Of a stretch of DNA of 49,761 bases, positions 23,488 through 31,036 are shown in pieces. The translations under genes and the position numbers were made by a program. The notes under the pieces are model-generated. The model saw only the letters and a program-made list of their open reading frames with translations. It was not told the origin of the DNA and did not search any database. Source of the DNA: Lawsonibacter sp. (lineage in GTDB: Bacteria; Bacillota; Clostridia; Oscillospirales; Oscillospiraceae); contig JAAWHL010000008.1 of NCBI GenBank assembly GCA_022795855.1, forward strand, positions 1 through 49,761. The letters run 5' to 3'. Each line of letters begins with the position of its first letter. Position 1 is the stretch's first letter.

Positions 23488-24864
23488 GTGTTTTCATTTC
23501 TGAAGCAGGGCCCCGGCTTTTACCGGCAGGTGGTCCTTTTGGCCGCGCCCATCGTCTTGCAGAACCTGATTACCAGCACCCTGGGCATGGCGGATACCTT
23601 TATGGTGGGGATGCTGGGGGAGGCCCCCATGGCGGCGGTGACCCTGGCCAACATCCCCCTGTTTGTGGTGCAGCTGTTTATCTTCGGCGTGCAGAGCGGG
23701 TCCTCCGTGCTCATCAGCCAGTACTGGGGCCGGCAGGAGATGGAGTCCATCAACCGGGTGCTGGGAGTGGCCATGTGGGTGGCCCTGCTGGCCTCCTCCC
23801 TGTTTGCCGCCGTGCTGCTGGCGTGCCCGGCGGAGTTTTTAAGCCTGTTCGGCAACGAACCGGAGGTGATTGCCCTGGCCGCCCAGTACGGATCCGTCGC
23901 CGGGCTGTCCTATGTGTGCAGCGCCTTCACCATGATGTATGTGGCGGCCTACCGCAGTATGGAGCGGCCCCAGCTGGGCATGTACATCCTGGTGGCCTCC
24001 ATGGTGCTGAATACCTTCCTCAACTGGGTGTTTATCTTCGGAAAGCTGGGCGCGCCCGCCCTGGGCGTGCGGGGGGCGGCCCTGGCTACCCTGATTGCCC
24101 GGATAATGGAGGTGGTCATTGTAATCCTCCATATGGCCAAAACCCGCTTCTTCCGCGTCCGGCCCCGCCTGCTCCTGCGGCCCGGAATGGACATGGCCCG
24201 CCGCTTCCTCCGGTACGGCGGGCTGGTAGTGTTCAACGAGACCACCTGGGGCCTGGGGACCTCCGTCTTCCCCACCATCATGGGGCATATGGCGGGCAGC
24301 ACCGAAATCCTGGCCGCCTATACCGTGGCGGGCAACGTGGATAAAATCTGCATGGTGGTCTCCTTCGGCCTGGCCGCCACCACCTCCATCATCATCGGCC
24401 GGGAGGTGGGGGCCGGACGGCCCGAGAAGGTCCGGCCCGCCGGAGCGGCCATGTGCGCCCTGGCCCTGATATGCGGCCTGTCCATCGGCCTGATACTGTT
24501 CCTCTTTGCGCGGATCCTGGCCCCGGCCTGGGTCTTCCCCCTGTTCAAAATGTCGGCCCGGTCGGCCTCCGTGGCTGTGATGATGATGACGGTCCAGGCC
24601 CTGGTCCGCCCCCTGAAGGACTTCAACAGCGTGGCCGTGGTGGGCGTCCTCCGGGGCGGCGGCGATGTGCGCATGGCGACCATCATCGACACCGCCCCCC
24701 AGTGGCTCATCGCCATCCCCGCGGCGGTGATTCTGGGCTCGGTGCTGAAGCTGGACATTCTCTGGGTCTATCTGGCCATGAGCCTGGAGAATATCGTAAA
24801 ATTCGTCTTCGGCCTGCGGCGCATCCGCTCCGACGCCTGGATTCGGGATTTGACCCGGGCGTAG
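23488..24864 (+). CDS. MATE family efflux transporter
   Basis: A 458-residue multidrug and toxin extrusion family exporter with about 12 membrane segments in two repeats. It has IVLQNLITSTLGMADTFMVG at the N-terminus, QYWGRQE after the second helix, and a matching NETTWGLGTSVFPTIMGHM in the second half. These proteins expel cationic compounds using Na+ or H+ gradients; the substrate is not predictable here. The start is a GTG with AGGGAG at 7 nt. It interrupts the phoH-ybeY neighbourhood. Confidence 0.92.
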   Translation: MFSFLKQGPGFYRQVVLLAAPIVLQNLITSTLGMADTFMVGMLGEAPMAAVTLANIPLFVVQLFIFGVQSGSSVLISQYWGRQEMESINRVLGVAMWVALLASSLFAAVLLACPAEFLSLFGNEPEVIALAAQYGSVAGLSYVCSAFTMMYVAAYRSMERPQLGMYILVASMVLNTFLNWVFIFGKLGAPALGVRGAALATLIARIMEVVIVILHMAKTRFFRVRPRLLLRPGMDMARRFLRYGGLVVFNETTWGLGTSVFPTIMGHMAGSTEILAAYTVAGNVDKICMVVSFGLAATTSIIIGREVGAGRPEKVRPAGAAMCALALICGLSIGLILFLFARILAPAWVFPLFKMSARSASVAVMMMTVQALVRPLKDFNSVAVVGVLRGGGDVRMATIIDTAPQWLIAIPAAVILGSVLKLDILWVYLAMSLENIVKFVFGLRRIRSDAWIRDLTRA

Positions 24865-24865
24865 G

Positions 24866-25048
24866 TTAGGTTTCGTCCCAGCAGGCGCGGGCCAGCCGGA
24901 GTCCCAGGCACAGCCCCTGATAGAAGGACCAGAGACCGTGGCCCCGAACGGGATCGTTTTGGAGGTATTCGGGCCACTGTTCAGGGTCGGGCGGAGGAAC
25001 CAGGCCGAGATAAAGAGTTTCCACAACAACAGGAATCGAATCTTTCAT
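24866..25048 (-). CDS. Small orphan protein, 60 residues, divergent from the XRE-YbeY gene
   Basis: MKDSIPVVVETLYLGL begins a 60-residue protein that ends LARACWDET. It is proline-rich in the middle (VPPPDPEQWPEYLQ) and has no signal or membrane helix. I recognise no family. The ATG at 25048 has GGAG at 8 nt, and upstream is a near-consensus promoter with a palindromic operator. A longer ORF to 25147 would run through the promoter and is rejected. Divergent pairing with an XRE-domain gene suggests it is the regulated partner. It converges on the MATE gene, ending 1 nt from it. Confidence 0.6.
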   Translation of the reverse strand: MKDSIPVVVETLYLGLVPPPDPEQWPEYLQNDPVRGHGLWSFYQGLCLGLRLARACWDET

Positions 25049-25064
25049 GGCAATGTCTCCAAAC

Positions 25065-25082
25065 ACGTACTTTTTTGTACGT
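25065..25082. promoter_or_regulatory. Palindromic operator between the divergent genes
   Basis: ACGTAC, six T residues, GTACGT: a perfect 6-bp inverted repeat. It overlaps the -35 region of the rightward promoter and the start site of the leftward promoter, the classical place for an XRE repressor. That the adjacent XRE domain binds it is inference. Confidence 0.6.
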
Positions 25083-25102
25083 TTAGTATACACGGCTAAG
25101 AT
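25075..25102 (+). promoter_or_regulatory. Candidate promoter of the XRE-ybeY gene
   Basis: TTGTAC (25075-25080), a 16-nt spacer and TAAGAT (25097-25102), 22 nt before the ATG at 25125. The -10 is imperfect, and the -35 overlaps the operator. Confidence 0.45.
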
Positions 25103-25113
25103 GTACATGTCAA
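25085..25113 (-). promoter_or_regulatory. Strong promoter of the 60-residue gene
   Basis: On the reverse strand a perfect TTGACA (25113-25108), a 17-nt spacer and TATACT (25090-25085). It is stronger than the opposing promoter, as expected for a repressor-controlled target. Confidence 0.7.
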
Positions 25114-25124
25114 GGAGAGAGATA

Positions 25125-25838
25125 ATGATTTTCAACGAACGGCTCAAGGAGCTGAGAAAAGAGAAGGGCCTGACCCAGATGGAGGCCGCCCGGGCGCTGG
25201 GGGTGAACTACCGCCACTACCAGCGGCTGGAGGCCGACGGGAATACCCCCAATTTTTCCAACCTGGTGCAGATTGCCGACCTGTTTGACGTATCCATGGA
25301 CTACCTGGCCGGGCGCACCGGCCGGAGGGAGGTAAACCGGGAAATGCGCCATACCGTTATCTTCTCCGCCGACGCGGCTGTCCCTGCCGGGATGGAGGAG
25401 CGGCTGGAGCAGGTCATTGCCGCCGCCCTGTCCGAGGAGGGGGTGGGCCTGCCCTGTGAAATCGACGTGCTGATGACCGGGGACGAGGGCATCCGCCAAA
25501 TCAACCGGGAGCAGCGGGGGGTGGACCGGCCCACCGATGTGCTGTCCTTTCCCATGTTCGAGCTGACGCCGGGGGAACACCCAGGCCGGGAGGACGCCGA
25601 CCCGGAGACCGGGCTGGCGCCCCTGGGGGACATGGTGATTTCCCTGGAGCGGGCCCGGGCCCAGGCGGCGGAGTACGGCCACAGCCTGGAGCGGGAGGTG
25701 TGCTATCTGGCCGTCCACTCGGTGCTCCACCTGCTGGGCTATGACCACATGGACGAGGGCCCCGGAAAGCAGCAGATGCGAGAACGGGAAGAGGCCATTC
25801 TGGGCCGGCTGGGGATTACCCGGGAGGGCGCGGAATGA
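25125..25838 (+). CDS. ybeY: XRE-type HTH domain fused to endoribonuclease YbeY
   Basis: A 237-residue protein with two parts. Residues 1-70 form an XRE/Cro-like helix-turn-helix (MIFNERLKELRKEKGLTQ, then QIADLFDVSMDYLAGRT). Residues 74-237 are YbeY, the 16S rRNA 3'-end maturation and ribosome-quality endoribonuclease, with ERPTDVLSFP-like DRPTDVLSFPMF, APLGDMVISL and the metal site HSVLHLLGYDH (Hx3Hx5H). No linker separates them: the HTH part reaches its usual length where YbeY's usual MRHTVIFS start begins. AAGGAG lies 7 nt before the ATG at 25125. An internal ATG at 25344 has GGAGGGAGGT about 10 nt upstream and could give separate YbeY. Confidence 0.88.
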   Translation: MIFNERLKELRKEKGLTQMEAARALGVNYRHYQRLEADGNTPNFSNLVQIADLFDVSMDYLAGRTGRREVNREMRHTVIFSADAAVPAGMEERLEQVIAAALSEEGVGLPCEIDVLMTGDEGIRQINREQRGVDRPTDVLSFPMFELTPGEHPGREDADPETGLAPLGDMVISLERARAQAAEYGHSLEREVCYLAVHSVLHLLGYDHMDEGPGKQQMREREEAILGRLGITREGAE

Positions 25839-26602
25839 ACCTGCTGATGCTGCTGGCCGCAGCGCTGCTGAGCCTGACGCCGGCCGGGCCGGTTCAGACC
25901 CCGCCCGACCTGACGGACGCCCTGCGGGTGGATACCGGGGGGAGGCTGGGGACCCTGGCGGTGACAGCCCGGTGGGCCCGGGAGGGGGAGACCGCTCTGT
26001 TTGAGGTCTGGGACCCCGCGGAGACGGACAAGCCCCTTCAGACCATCGTCCGGCCCGCGGAATTCCTGGGCAGCGGCAGGGTGGAGGAGATCAATTTTGA
26101 CGGTTATCCGGATTTTTCCTATACGACGGGTTATTTTCAGTATTTATATTGCATATGGGACGAAGAACAGGGCAGGTTTGTCCCAACCGGCCAGCTGGAC
26201 GGCCTGCGGGCCCCGGCGCCCGACCCGGAGCGGCGGCTGATTGTGGACGAGTACTGGGGAGCGGAGTCCACGGCCTGCCTCTATCAATGGGAGGAGGGAG
26301 AGCTGGTGCTGGTACGCCGGCTGACCCTCCACGACCCTTACCTCCCGGAGACGGAGATCCTGCGGCGGACCGAGAGGTATCTGCCCGATTACGACCCCAA
26401 CGGCCTGCCCCGCTTCCGCCTGCTGACGGTGGAGGACCGGGACGGCAGCGGGGAGATGACGGAAATTTTTGCCGGGATACAGGACGAGAGCCGGCGCGGC
26501 CCGGAGGAGCCGGTATTTGACCCGCGGTGGTACGACCTGGAGTTCCGGGGCGCGGCCCAATCGGGGGAGCAGAGAGACGGAGGACTGGAATATGGAAATT
26601 AA
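25835..26602 (+). CDS. Secreted protein of unknown function between ybeY and era
   Basis: A 255-residue protein with a short signal peptide (MNLLMLLAAALLSLTPAGP) and a mature part rich in acidic and aromatic residues. Two short segments, EEINFDGYPDFSY and VEDRDGSGEMTEI, resemble the calcium-binding repeats found in FG-GAP or XAC2610-like secreted proteins. No enzyme motif is visible. It overlaps the ybeY stop (ATGA) and its own stop overlaps the era start by 11 nt, so it is tightly embedded in the operon, unusual for a secreted protein. Confidence 0.65.
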   Translation: MNLLMLLAAALLSLTPAGPVQTPPDLTDALRVDTGGRLGTLAVTARWAREGETALFEVWDPAETDKPLQTIVRPAEFLGSGRVEEINFDGYPDFSYTTGYFQYLYCIWDEEQGRFVPTGQLDGLRAPAPDPERRLIVDEYWGAESTACLYQWEEGELVLVRRLTLHDPYLPETEILRRTERYLPDYDPNGLPRFRLLTVEDRDGSGEMTEIFAGIQDESRRGPEEPVFDPRWYDLEFRGAAQSGEQRDGGLEYGN

Positions 26603-27488
26603 AAAATCGGGCATTATCACCATCTGCGGACGGCCCAATGTGGGCAAGTCCACCCTGACCAACGCCTTTGTGGGCGAAAAGGTGGCCATTGTCACCAACA
26701 AGCCCCAGACCACCCGCAACCGCATCTGCGCCATCCTGAACCGGGGGGGGAGCCAGTTCGTCTTCCTGGACACCCCGGGCCTGCACAAGGCCCGCACCCG
26801 CCTGGGGGACTACATGGTGGACGTGGTGAAGGAGAGCGTGGCCGACGTGGACGGGGTGCTGCTGCTGGCGGAGCCCATTGCCCACATCGGCGCCCCCGAG
26901 CAGGAGCTGATAGACCGCATCAAGGCCCTGAACTGCCCCTCCGCCCTGGTCATCAACAAGGTGGATACCCTGGAACGCAAGGAGACTCTGCTGGAGGTCA
27001 TGGCCGTGTACGGACAGGCCCACGCCTTCGACGCGGTGATGCCCCTCTCCGCCAAAACCGGGGAGGGAGTGGAGGAGCTGCTGGCGCTTCTGGAGGACTG
27101 GCTGCCCGCCGGTCCCCGGCTCTTCCCGGAGGACATGGTCACGGACCAGCCGGAGCGGCAGATGATGGCGGAAATTTTAAGGGAAAAGCTGCTGCTGTGC
27201 CTGGAGCAGGAAATCCCCCACGGCGCGGCTGTGGAAATCACCAGATTCTCCGAGCGGGACGACCAGGTCATCGAGGTGGACGCCACCATCTACTGCGAGA
27301 AGAACAGCCACAAGGGAATCATCATCGGCAAGGGCGGGGGAATGCTGAAGAAGGTGTCCACTCAGGCCCGGCAGGATATGGAGCGCTTCATGGGAACTAA
27401 AATTTTCCTCCAGACCTGGGTCAAGGTCAAGGAAAACTGGCGGGATAACCCGGCGGCTATCCAGAATTTCGGCTACAGAAAGGAGTGA
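26592..27488 (+). CDS. era: GTPase Era
   Basis: Essential GTPase that binds the 3' end of 16S rRNA during 30S subunit maturation. It has 298 residues. G1 is GRPNVGKST, G3 DTPGLHKAR, G4 NKVD, and the KH RNA-binding domain carries HKGIIIGKGGGMLKKVS. GGAGG lies 8 nt before the ATG. The co-occurrence with YbeY matches a known functional and physical link in 16S processing. Lengthened ORF 26469 starts inside the preceding gene and is rejected. Confidence 0.97.
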   Translation: MEIKKSGIITICGRPNVGKSTLTNAFVGEKVAIVTNKPQTTRNRICAILNRGGSQFVFLDTPGLHKARTRLGDYMVDVVKESVADVDGVLLLAEPIAHIGAPEQELIDRIKALNCPSALVINKVDTLERKETLLEVMAVYGQAHAFDAVMPLSAKTGEGVEELLALLEDWLPAGPRLFPEDMVTDQPERQMMAEILREKLLLCLEQEIPHGAAVEITRFSERDDQVIEVDATIYCEKNSHKGIIIGKGGGMLKKVSTQARQDMERFMGTKIFLQTWVKVKENWRDNPAAIQNFGYRKE

Positions 27489-27496
27489 GCGGACGT

Positions 27497-27718
27497 ATGG
27501 AGGGGGCGGAATTTTCAAAGGAAGACCTGACGGAGGCCAAGCGGCAGATTGCTTCCACCCTGCACAAGCTGAGAGAGGCCGTGAAAACCCTGCGGGCAAA
27601 GGCGGAGCCGGCGCGTTACCGCTCCCAAATCACCCTGGCGGAAAACCGGATCAGGGCCTTTGAAATTGCGGAATGCCTTCTGGAAAAGGAACTGCATTCT
27701 AAAAATTCCCACTTATAG
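27497..27718 (+). CDS. Small coiled-coil protein after era
   Basis: A 73-residue, highly charged, probably all-helical protein (MEGAEFSKEDLTEAKRQIASTL then KAEPARYRSQITLAENRIRAFEI). No known domain is recognised. I chose the ATG at 27497 with AAAGGAG 11-12 nt upstream; the GTG at 27485 overlaps the era stop and lies directly on the ribosome site. It is followed by a GC-rich repeat before the yqzL-like gene. Confidence 0.65.
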   Translation: MEGAEFSKEDLTEAKRQIASTLHKLREAVKTLRAKAEPARYRSQITLAENRIRAFEIAECLLEKELHSKNSHL

Positions 27719-27780
27719 TTTTCTCCTGCCCTGCCAGCCTAAGCACCAGGGAAAAAATCAGACCTGAAAGTTTCGCCCGC

Positions 27781-27875
27781 CTTTTCAAAGGCGGCGGGGT
27801 CCGGGGCAGAGCCCCGGCGGGTCTGGGCGGAGCCCAGCGGGGCCCGGGGCAGAGCCCCGGCGCTCCGGCGCTCCG
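27781..27875. repeat. GC-rich intergenic repeat (family C, copy 1)
   Basis: Three short hairpin units such as CCGGGGCAGAGCCCCGG and GTCTGGGCGGAGCCCAG in tandem. A 23-nt segment (27838-27860) is identical to 40483-40505. This type of GGGGCAGAGCCCC repeat is common in GC-rich genomes. It fills most of the 180-nt gap before yqzL. Confidence 0.65.
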
Positions 27876-27900
27876 GAGGTGCTCACGAGGAGGAGCGGAG

Positions 27901-28050
27901 ATGGACGAAACGGGACTTTGGCGTTTATTCTGGGCCACGGGGCTGCCCGAGGCCTATCTGGCCCTGTCGGAGCGGCGGGAGCAGGAGCGGAGGTACGAGC
28001 CGGCCAAGACGGCGTTTGCCGCCCGCCCGCCCAAGGAGATTGAAAGTTGA
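27901..28050 (+). CDS. YqzL-like small protein
   Basis: A 49-residue protein, MDETGLWRLFWATGLPEAYL, that fits the YqzL family: a W-x2-F-x3-TG start followed by a Tyr-Leu pair. In B. subtilis yqzL also lies between era and recO, so synteny supports the call. The function is unknown. AGGAGGAGCGGAG precedes the ATG, and recO starts 10 nt after its stop. It is absent from the ORF track because of its length. Confidence 0.75.
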   Translation: MDETGLWRLFWATGLPEAYLALSERREQERRYEPAKTAFAARPPKEIES

Positions 28051-28060
28051 GGGACGAGAG

Positions 28061-28834
28061 ATGCACTGCCACACCAAGGCGCTGGTGCTGCGGTCGGTGG
28101 ACTACAAGGAATCGGACCGCATTCTGACCCTGCTGACCCGGGAGCAGGGCAAGCTGACCGCCTCCGCCCGGGGCAGCAGGCGGCGGGGGAGCGCCATCGC
28201 GGCGGGCACCCAGCTGCTGAGCTGGTCGGACATGGTGCTCTATGAATACCGGGGCCGCTGGGCGGTGAAGGAGGCGGCGGTGGAGCGGCAGTTCCGGGGG
28301 GTGGAGCAGGACGTGGAGCGGCTGAGCCTGGGGTGCTACTTTGCCGAGGCGGCGGAGGCGCTGGCGCTGGAGGACGTGCCGTCGCCGGAGCTGCTGAGCC
28401 TGACGCTGAACAGCCTGCACGTGCTGGACTGCCTCCCGCGCAAGCCCCTGGAGCTGGTGAAGGCGGCCTTTGAGCTGAAGGCCATGTGCCTGTCCGGCTA
28501 TGAGCCCTCCCTGGACGGCTGCGCCGTATGCGGCCGGGAGCACCCGGAGCGGGCCGGCTTTCATCTGCGGGAGGGGGCGGTCCACTGCGCCGCCTGCCGC
28601 GACCGGATGGGAGAGGGCATCTCCCTGCCCCTGAGCGCCGCCGCCCTGGCCGCCATGCGCCACGTCGTTCTGGGCGACCCGGGGCGGCTGTTCTCCTTCC
28701 GGCTGGAGGGGGAGCCCCTGGGACAGCTGGGCGGCGCGGCGGAGGCCTATCTGATGACCCAGCTGGAGCGGGGGTTCGGCACCCTGGACTTTTTCAAACG
28801 GCTGCGGATACCGGTACATAAACAGGAGGGATGA
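28061..28834 (+). CDS. recO: DNA repair protein RecO
   Basis: A 257-residue RecO that loads RecA on SSB-coated single strands together with RecR. It has an N-terminal OB fold (KALVLRSVDYKESDRILTLLT, GKLTASARGSRR), a helical domain, and a zinc finger with the CAVC and CAAC pairs. I chose the ATG at 28061 beginning MHCHTKALV, with GGGACGAGAG just before it. The 15-residue longer ORF has no ribosome site. It is followed by rsuA after 3 nt. Confidence 0.94.
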   Translation: MHCHTKALVLRSVDYKESDRILTLLTREQGKLTASARGSRRRGSAIAAGTQLLSWSDMVLYEYRGRWAVKEAAVERQFRGVEQDVERLSLGCYFAEAAEALALEDVPSPELLSLTLNSLHVLDCLPRKPLELVKAAFELKAMCLSGYEPSLDGCAVCGREHPERAGFHLREGAVHCAACRDRMGEGISLPLSAAALAAMRHVVLGDPGRLFSFRLEGEPLGQLGGAAEAYLMTQLERGFGTLDFFKRLRIPVHKQEG

Positions 28835-28837
28835 CCC

Positions 28838-29560
28838 ATGGCACAGCAGCGCCTGGACAAGCTGCTTGCCGGGACCGGACGCTGGTCCCGGCGGGAGGTG
28901 AAGGACCTGATTCGCCAGGGCAGGGTGGCTGTGGACGGCCTCCGGGCCGGGCGGCCGGAGGACAAGTGCGACCCCGCCCTGTCCGTCCTGACAGTGGACG
29001 GGGAGGAGGCGGACTGCGCCCCCTTTGTCTATCTGATGCTCCATAAGCCGGCGGGCCTGCTGTCCGCCACCGAGGACCGCAGCCAGAAAACCGTGCTGGA
29101 CCTGCTGCCCGAGCCCCTGCGCCGCCGGGGGCTGTTTCCGGTGGGGCGGCTGGACAAGGACACCGAGGGGCTGCTTCTGCTCACCGACGACGGCCCCCTG
29201 GCCCACGGCCTGCTCTCCCCCAGAAAGCACGTGGACAAGGTGTATTTTGCCCGGGTGGACGGCCTTCTGACCCGGGAGGACGTCCGGGCCCTGGGGGAGG
29301 GGATGACGCTGGGGGACGGCCTGCGGTGCCTCCCGGCGGACCTGGAGGCGCTGGGGGACGGCTCGGAGTGCCGGCTGACCCTGCGGGAGGGCAAATACCA
29401 CCAGGCCAAGCGGATGCTGGCCGCCCGGGGAAAGCCGGTGCTCTATTTAAAGCGGCTGTCCATGGGCCCGCTGATGCTGGACGAGGCGCTGGAGCGGGGC
29501 GCCTGGCGGCCGCTGAAGCCGGAGGAGCTGCGGGCGCTCCGGCAGGAAACGGGGGCCTGA
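28838..29560 (+). CDS. rsuA: Pseudouridine synthase, RsuA family
   Basis: A 240-residue RsuA/RluB-type enzyme, likely forming pseudouridine 516 in 16S rRNA. It has an N-terminal S4 RNA-binding domain (QRLDKLLAGTGRWSRREV) and a catalytic domain with FPVGRLDKDTEGLLLLT, where the aspartate of GRLDKDT is the nucleophile. EGKYHQAKRMLAA is the conserved C-terminal motif. AGGAGGGATGACCC precedes the ATG. It ends this long rightward run and fits the ribosome-maturation theme of ybeY and era. Confidence 0.93.
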   Translation: MAQQRLDKLLAGTGRWSRREVKDLIRQGRVAVDGLRAGRPEDKCDPALSVLTVDGEEADCAPFVYLMLHKPAGLLSATEDRSQKTVLDLLPEPLRRRGLFPVGRLDKDTEGLLLLTDDGPLAHGLLSPRKHVDKVYFARVDGLLTREDVRALGEGMTLGDGLRCLPADLEALGDGSECRLTLREGKYHQAKRMLAARGKPVLYLKRLSMGPLMLDEALERGAWRPLKPEELRALRQETGA

Positions 29561-29604
29561 GCGGGAACTTTCGGCATTTTCCACAAAAAAATCTCCAAAA
29601 CCTC

Positions 29605-29634
29605 TTGCCAAACCGGGGGGCGAGACGTTATAAT
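29605..29634 (+). promoter_or_regulatory. SigA-type promoter of the CdaR/PucR regulator
   Basis: TTGCCA (29605-29610), an 18-nt spacer and TATAAT (29629-29634), giving a leader of about 100 nt. Confidence 0.7.
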
Positions 29635-29742
29635 AGGGACAAACGAAAAAACAGCCCCCACAGAGGGGAAAACGGCTGAATGGTTGAAGTGATGGCTGGA
29701 ATATAAAGAAAGAACGAACCTTAGGTTTGGGAGGGATCAATT

Positions 29743-30834
29743 GTGTCTAGCAGGATGTTCCAGGGAGTGGTACTCCAGATGAAGGACAGCATCGACCGCA
29801 TGGTAGGCGTGATCGATGCGGAGGGAATTGTGGTTGCCTGCAGCGAGCTGACCTGCATCGGAGAGCATTGGTCCGGCGCGGTGGCCGCGGTGAACGCCGC
29901 GGACAGCGGAGCGGCTTACTATGAGGGGCGCACCTTCAGGCCCCTGGCCGGCTGGGGAGCCCAGTTTGACTACGCGGCCTTCGTCCGGGGAGAGGACGAG
30001 ACGGCCGGCGCTCTGTGCGCCATGGCCGTGGTGGCCTTCAACGGAGCCAAGACCTATTATGAGGAGAAGCACGACAAGGCCACCTTTGTCAAGAATATCA
30101 TCTCGGACAACATCCTGCTGGGGGACATCTATACCCAGGCCAAGGAGCTGCACTTTGTATCCGAGGCGCCCCGGGCCGCCTTTTTGGTGCGCCAGCTGGG
30201 ACAGGCAGACGTGACTACCATCGACGTTATCCAGAACCTGTTCCCCGACAAGCAGACCGACTTTGTTATCTCCATCAACGAGACCGACGTGGCCCTGATT
30301 AAGCAGCTGCCCGAGGGGGCGGATGCCAGAGAGCTTCAGAAGATTGCCAAGCAGATTTCCACCGCCGTCACCCAGGAGCTGGGCATCAAGGTGGTCATCG
30401 GCATCGGCACCGTGGTCAGCCACATCCGGGACCTGGCCCGCGCCTATAAGGAGGCGGGGGTGGCCATCGACGTGGGCAAGGTGTTTGACACGGAAAAGAC
30501 GGTCATCAACTATGAAAATCTGGGCATCGGCCGCCTGATTTATCAGCTGCCCACCATCCTGTGCCAGATGTTCCTTCAGGAGGTTTTCAAGAAGAACCCC
30601 ATTGACGCTTTGGACCAGGAGACGCTGCTGACCATCAATAAGTTCTTCGAGAACAACCTGAACGTGTCCGAGACGGCCCGAAAGCTGTTTGTCCACCGGA
30701 ATACCCTGGTCTACCGGCTGGAGAAAATCAAAAAGCTCACCGGCCTGGACCTGCGGGAGTTTGACGACGCCATCACCTTTAAGGTGGCGCTGATGGTAAA
30801 GAAATATCTGATTTCCCGGGGGATTGAGTCCTGA
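29743..30834 (+). CDS. CdaR/PucR-family helix-turn-helix transcriptional regulator
   Basis: A 363-residue regulator of the CdaR (sugar diacid)/PucR type. The N-terminal half holds a putative sensing domain (MKDSIDRMVGVIDAEGIVVACS), followed by a GGDEF-like middle, and the C-terminal PucR HTH is clear (LNVSETARKLFVHRNTLVYRLEKIKKLTG, then FKVALMVKKYL). The start is a GTG behind GGGAGGGATC. It is a single gene bounded by a promoter and a terminator, next to ftsEX. The ligand and targets are unknown. Confidence 0.85.
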   Translation: MSSRMFQGVVLQMKDSIDRMVGVIDAEGIVVACSELTCIGEHWSGAVAAVNAADSGAAYYEGRTFRPLAGWGAQFDYAAFVRGEDETAGALCAMAVVAFNGAKTYYEEKHDKATFVKNIISDNILLGDIYTQAKELHFVSEAPRAAFLVRQLGQADVTTIDVIQNLFPDKQTDFVISINETDVALIKQLPEGADARELQKIAKQISTAVTQELGIKVVIGIGTVVSHIRDLARAYKEAGVAIDVGKVFDTEKTVINYENLGIGRLIYQLPTILCQMFLQEVFKKNPIDALDQETLLTINKFFENNLNVSETARKLFVHRNTLVYRLEKIKKLTGLDLREFDDAITFKVALMVKKYLISRGIES

Positions 30835-30869
30835 TTTCCCGGGGGCCTTGTGTAACCGAAGAACAGAGG

Positions 30870-30907
30870 AGGCCTCCGCGTGCCGGAGAGGCACGCGGGG
30901 GCCTTTT
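30870..30907 (+). terminator. Terminator of the CdaR/PucR gene
   Basis: AGGCCTCCGCGTGCC, loop GGAGA, GGCACGCGGGGGCCT, then TTTTT. The 15-bp stem has one T-G pair. Confidence 0.9.
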
Positions 30908-30939
30908 TTCACGCGGCAGAATTTTCCGCAATTTTCCCG

Positions 30940-30968
30940 TTGACAAGCGGAGGTTACGGGTGTAACCT
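30940..30968 (+). promoter_or_regulatory. Promoter of the ftsEX operon with an inverted repeat
   Basis: TTGACA (30940-30945) and TAACCT (30963-30968) are 17 nt apart. A perfect inverted repeat AGGTTAC-GGGT-GTAACCT (30951-30968) covers the spacer and the -10, so a bound regulator would compete with polymerase. A TATACA just downstream is an alternative -10. Confidence 0.55.
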
Positions 30969-31036
30969 ATACAAGACGGCGGCTGCGGCCCCCGAAAGGA
31001 GACGGTCCCGCGGCCACAGATAGAGAGTGGAACAAC

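Noticed and set aside
25047-25124. Earlier start for the XRE-YbeY gene at 25047
   Set aside because: It would translate the operator and promoter; the ATG at 25125 has a proper AAGGAG.
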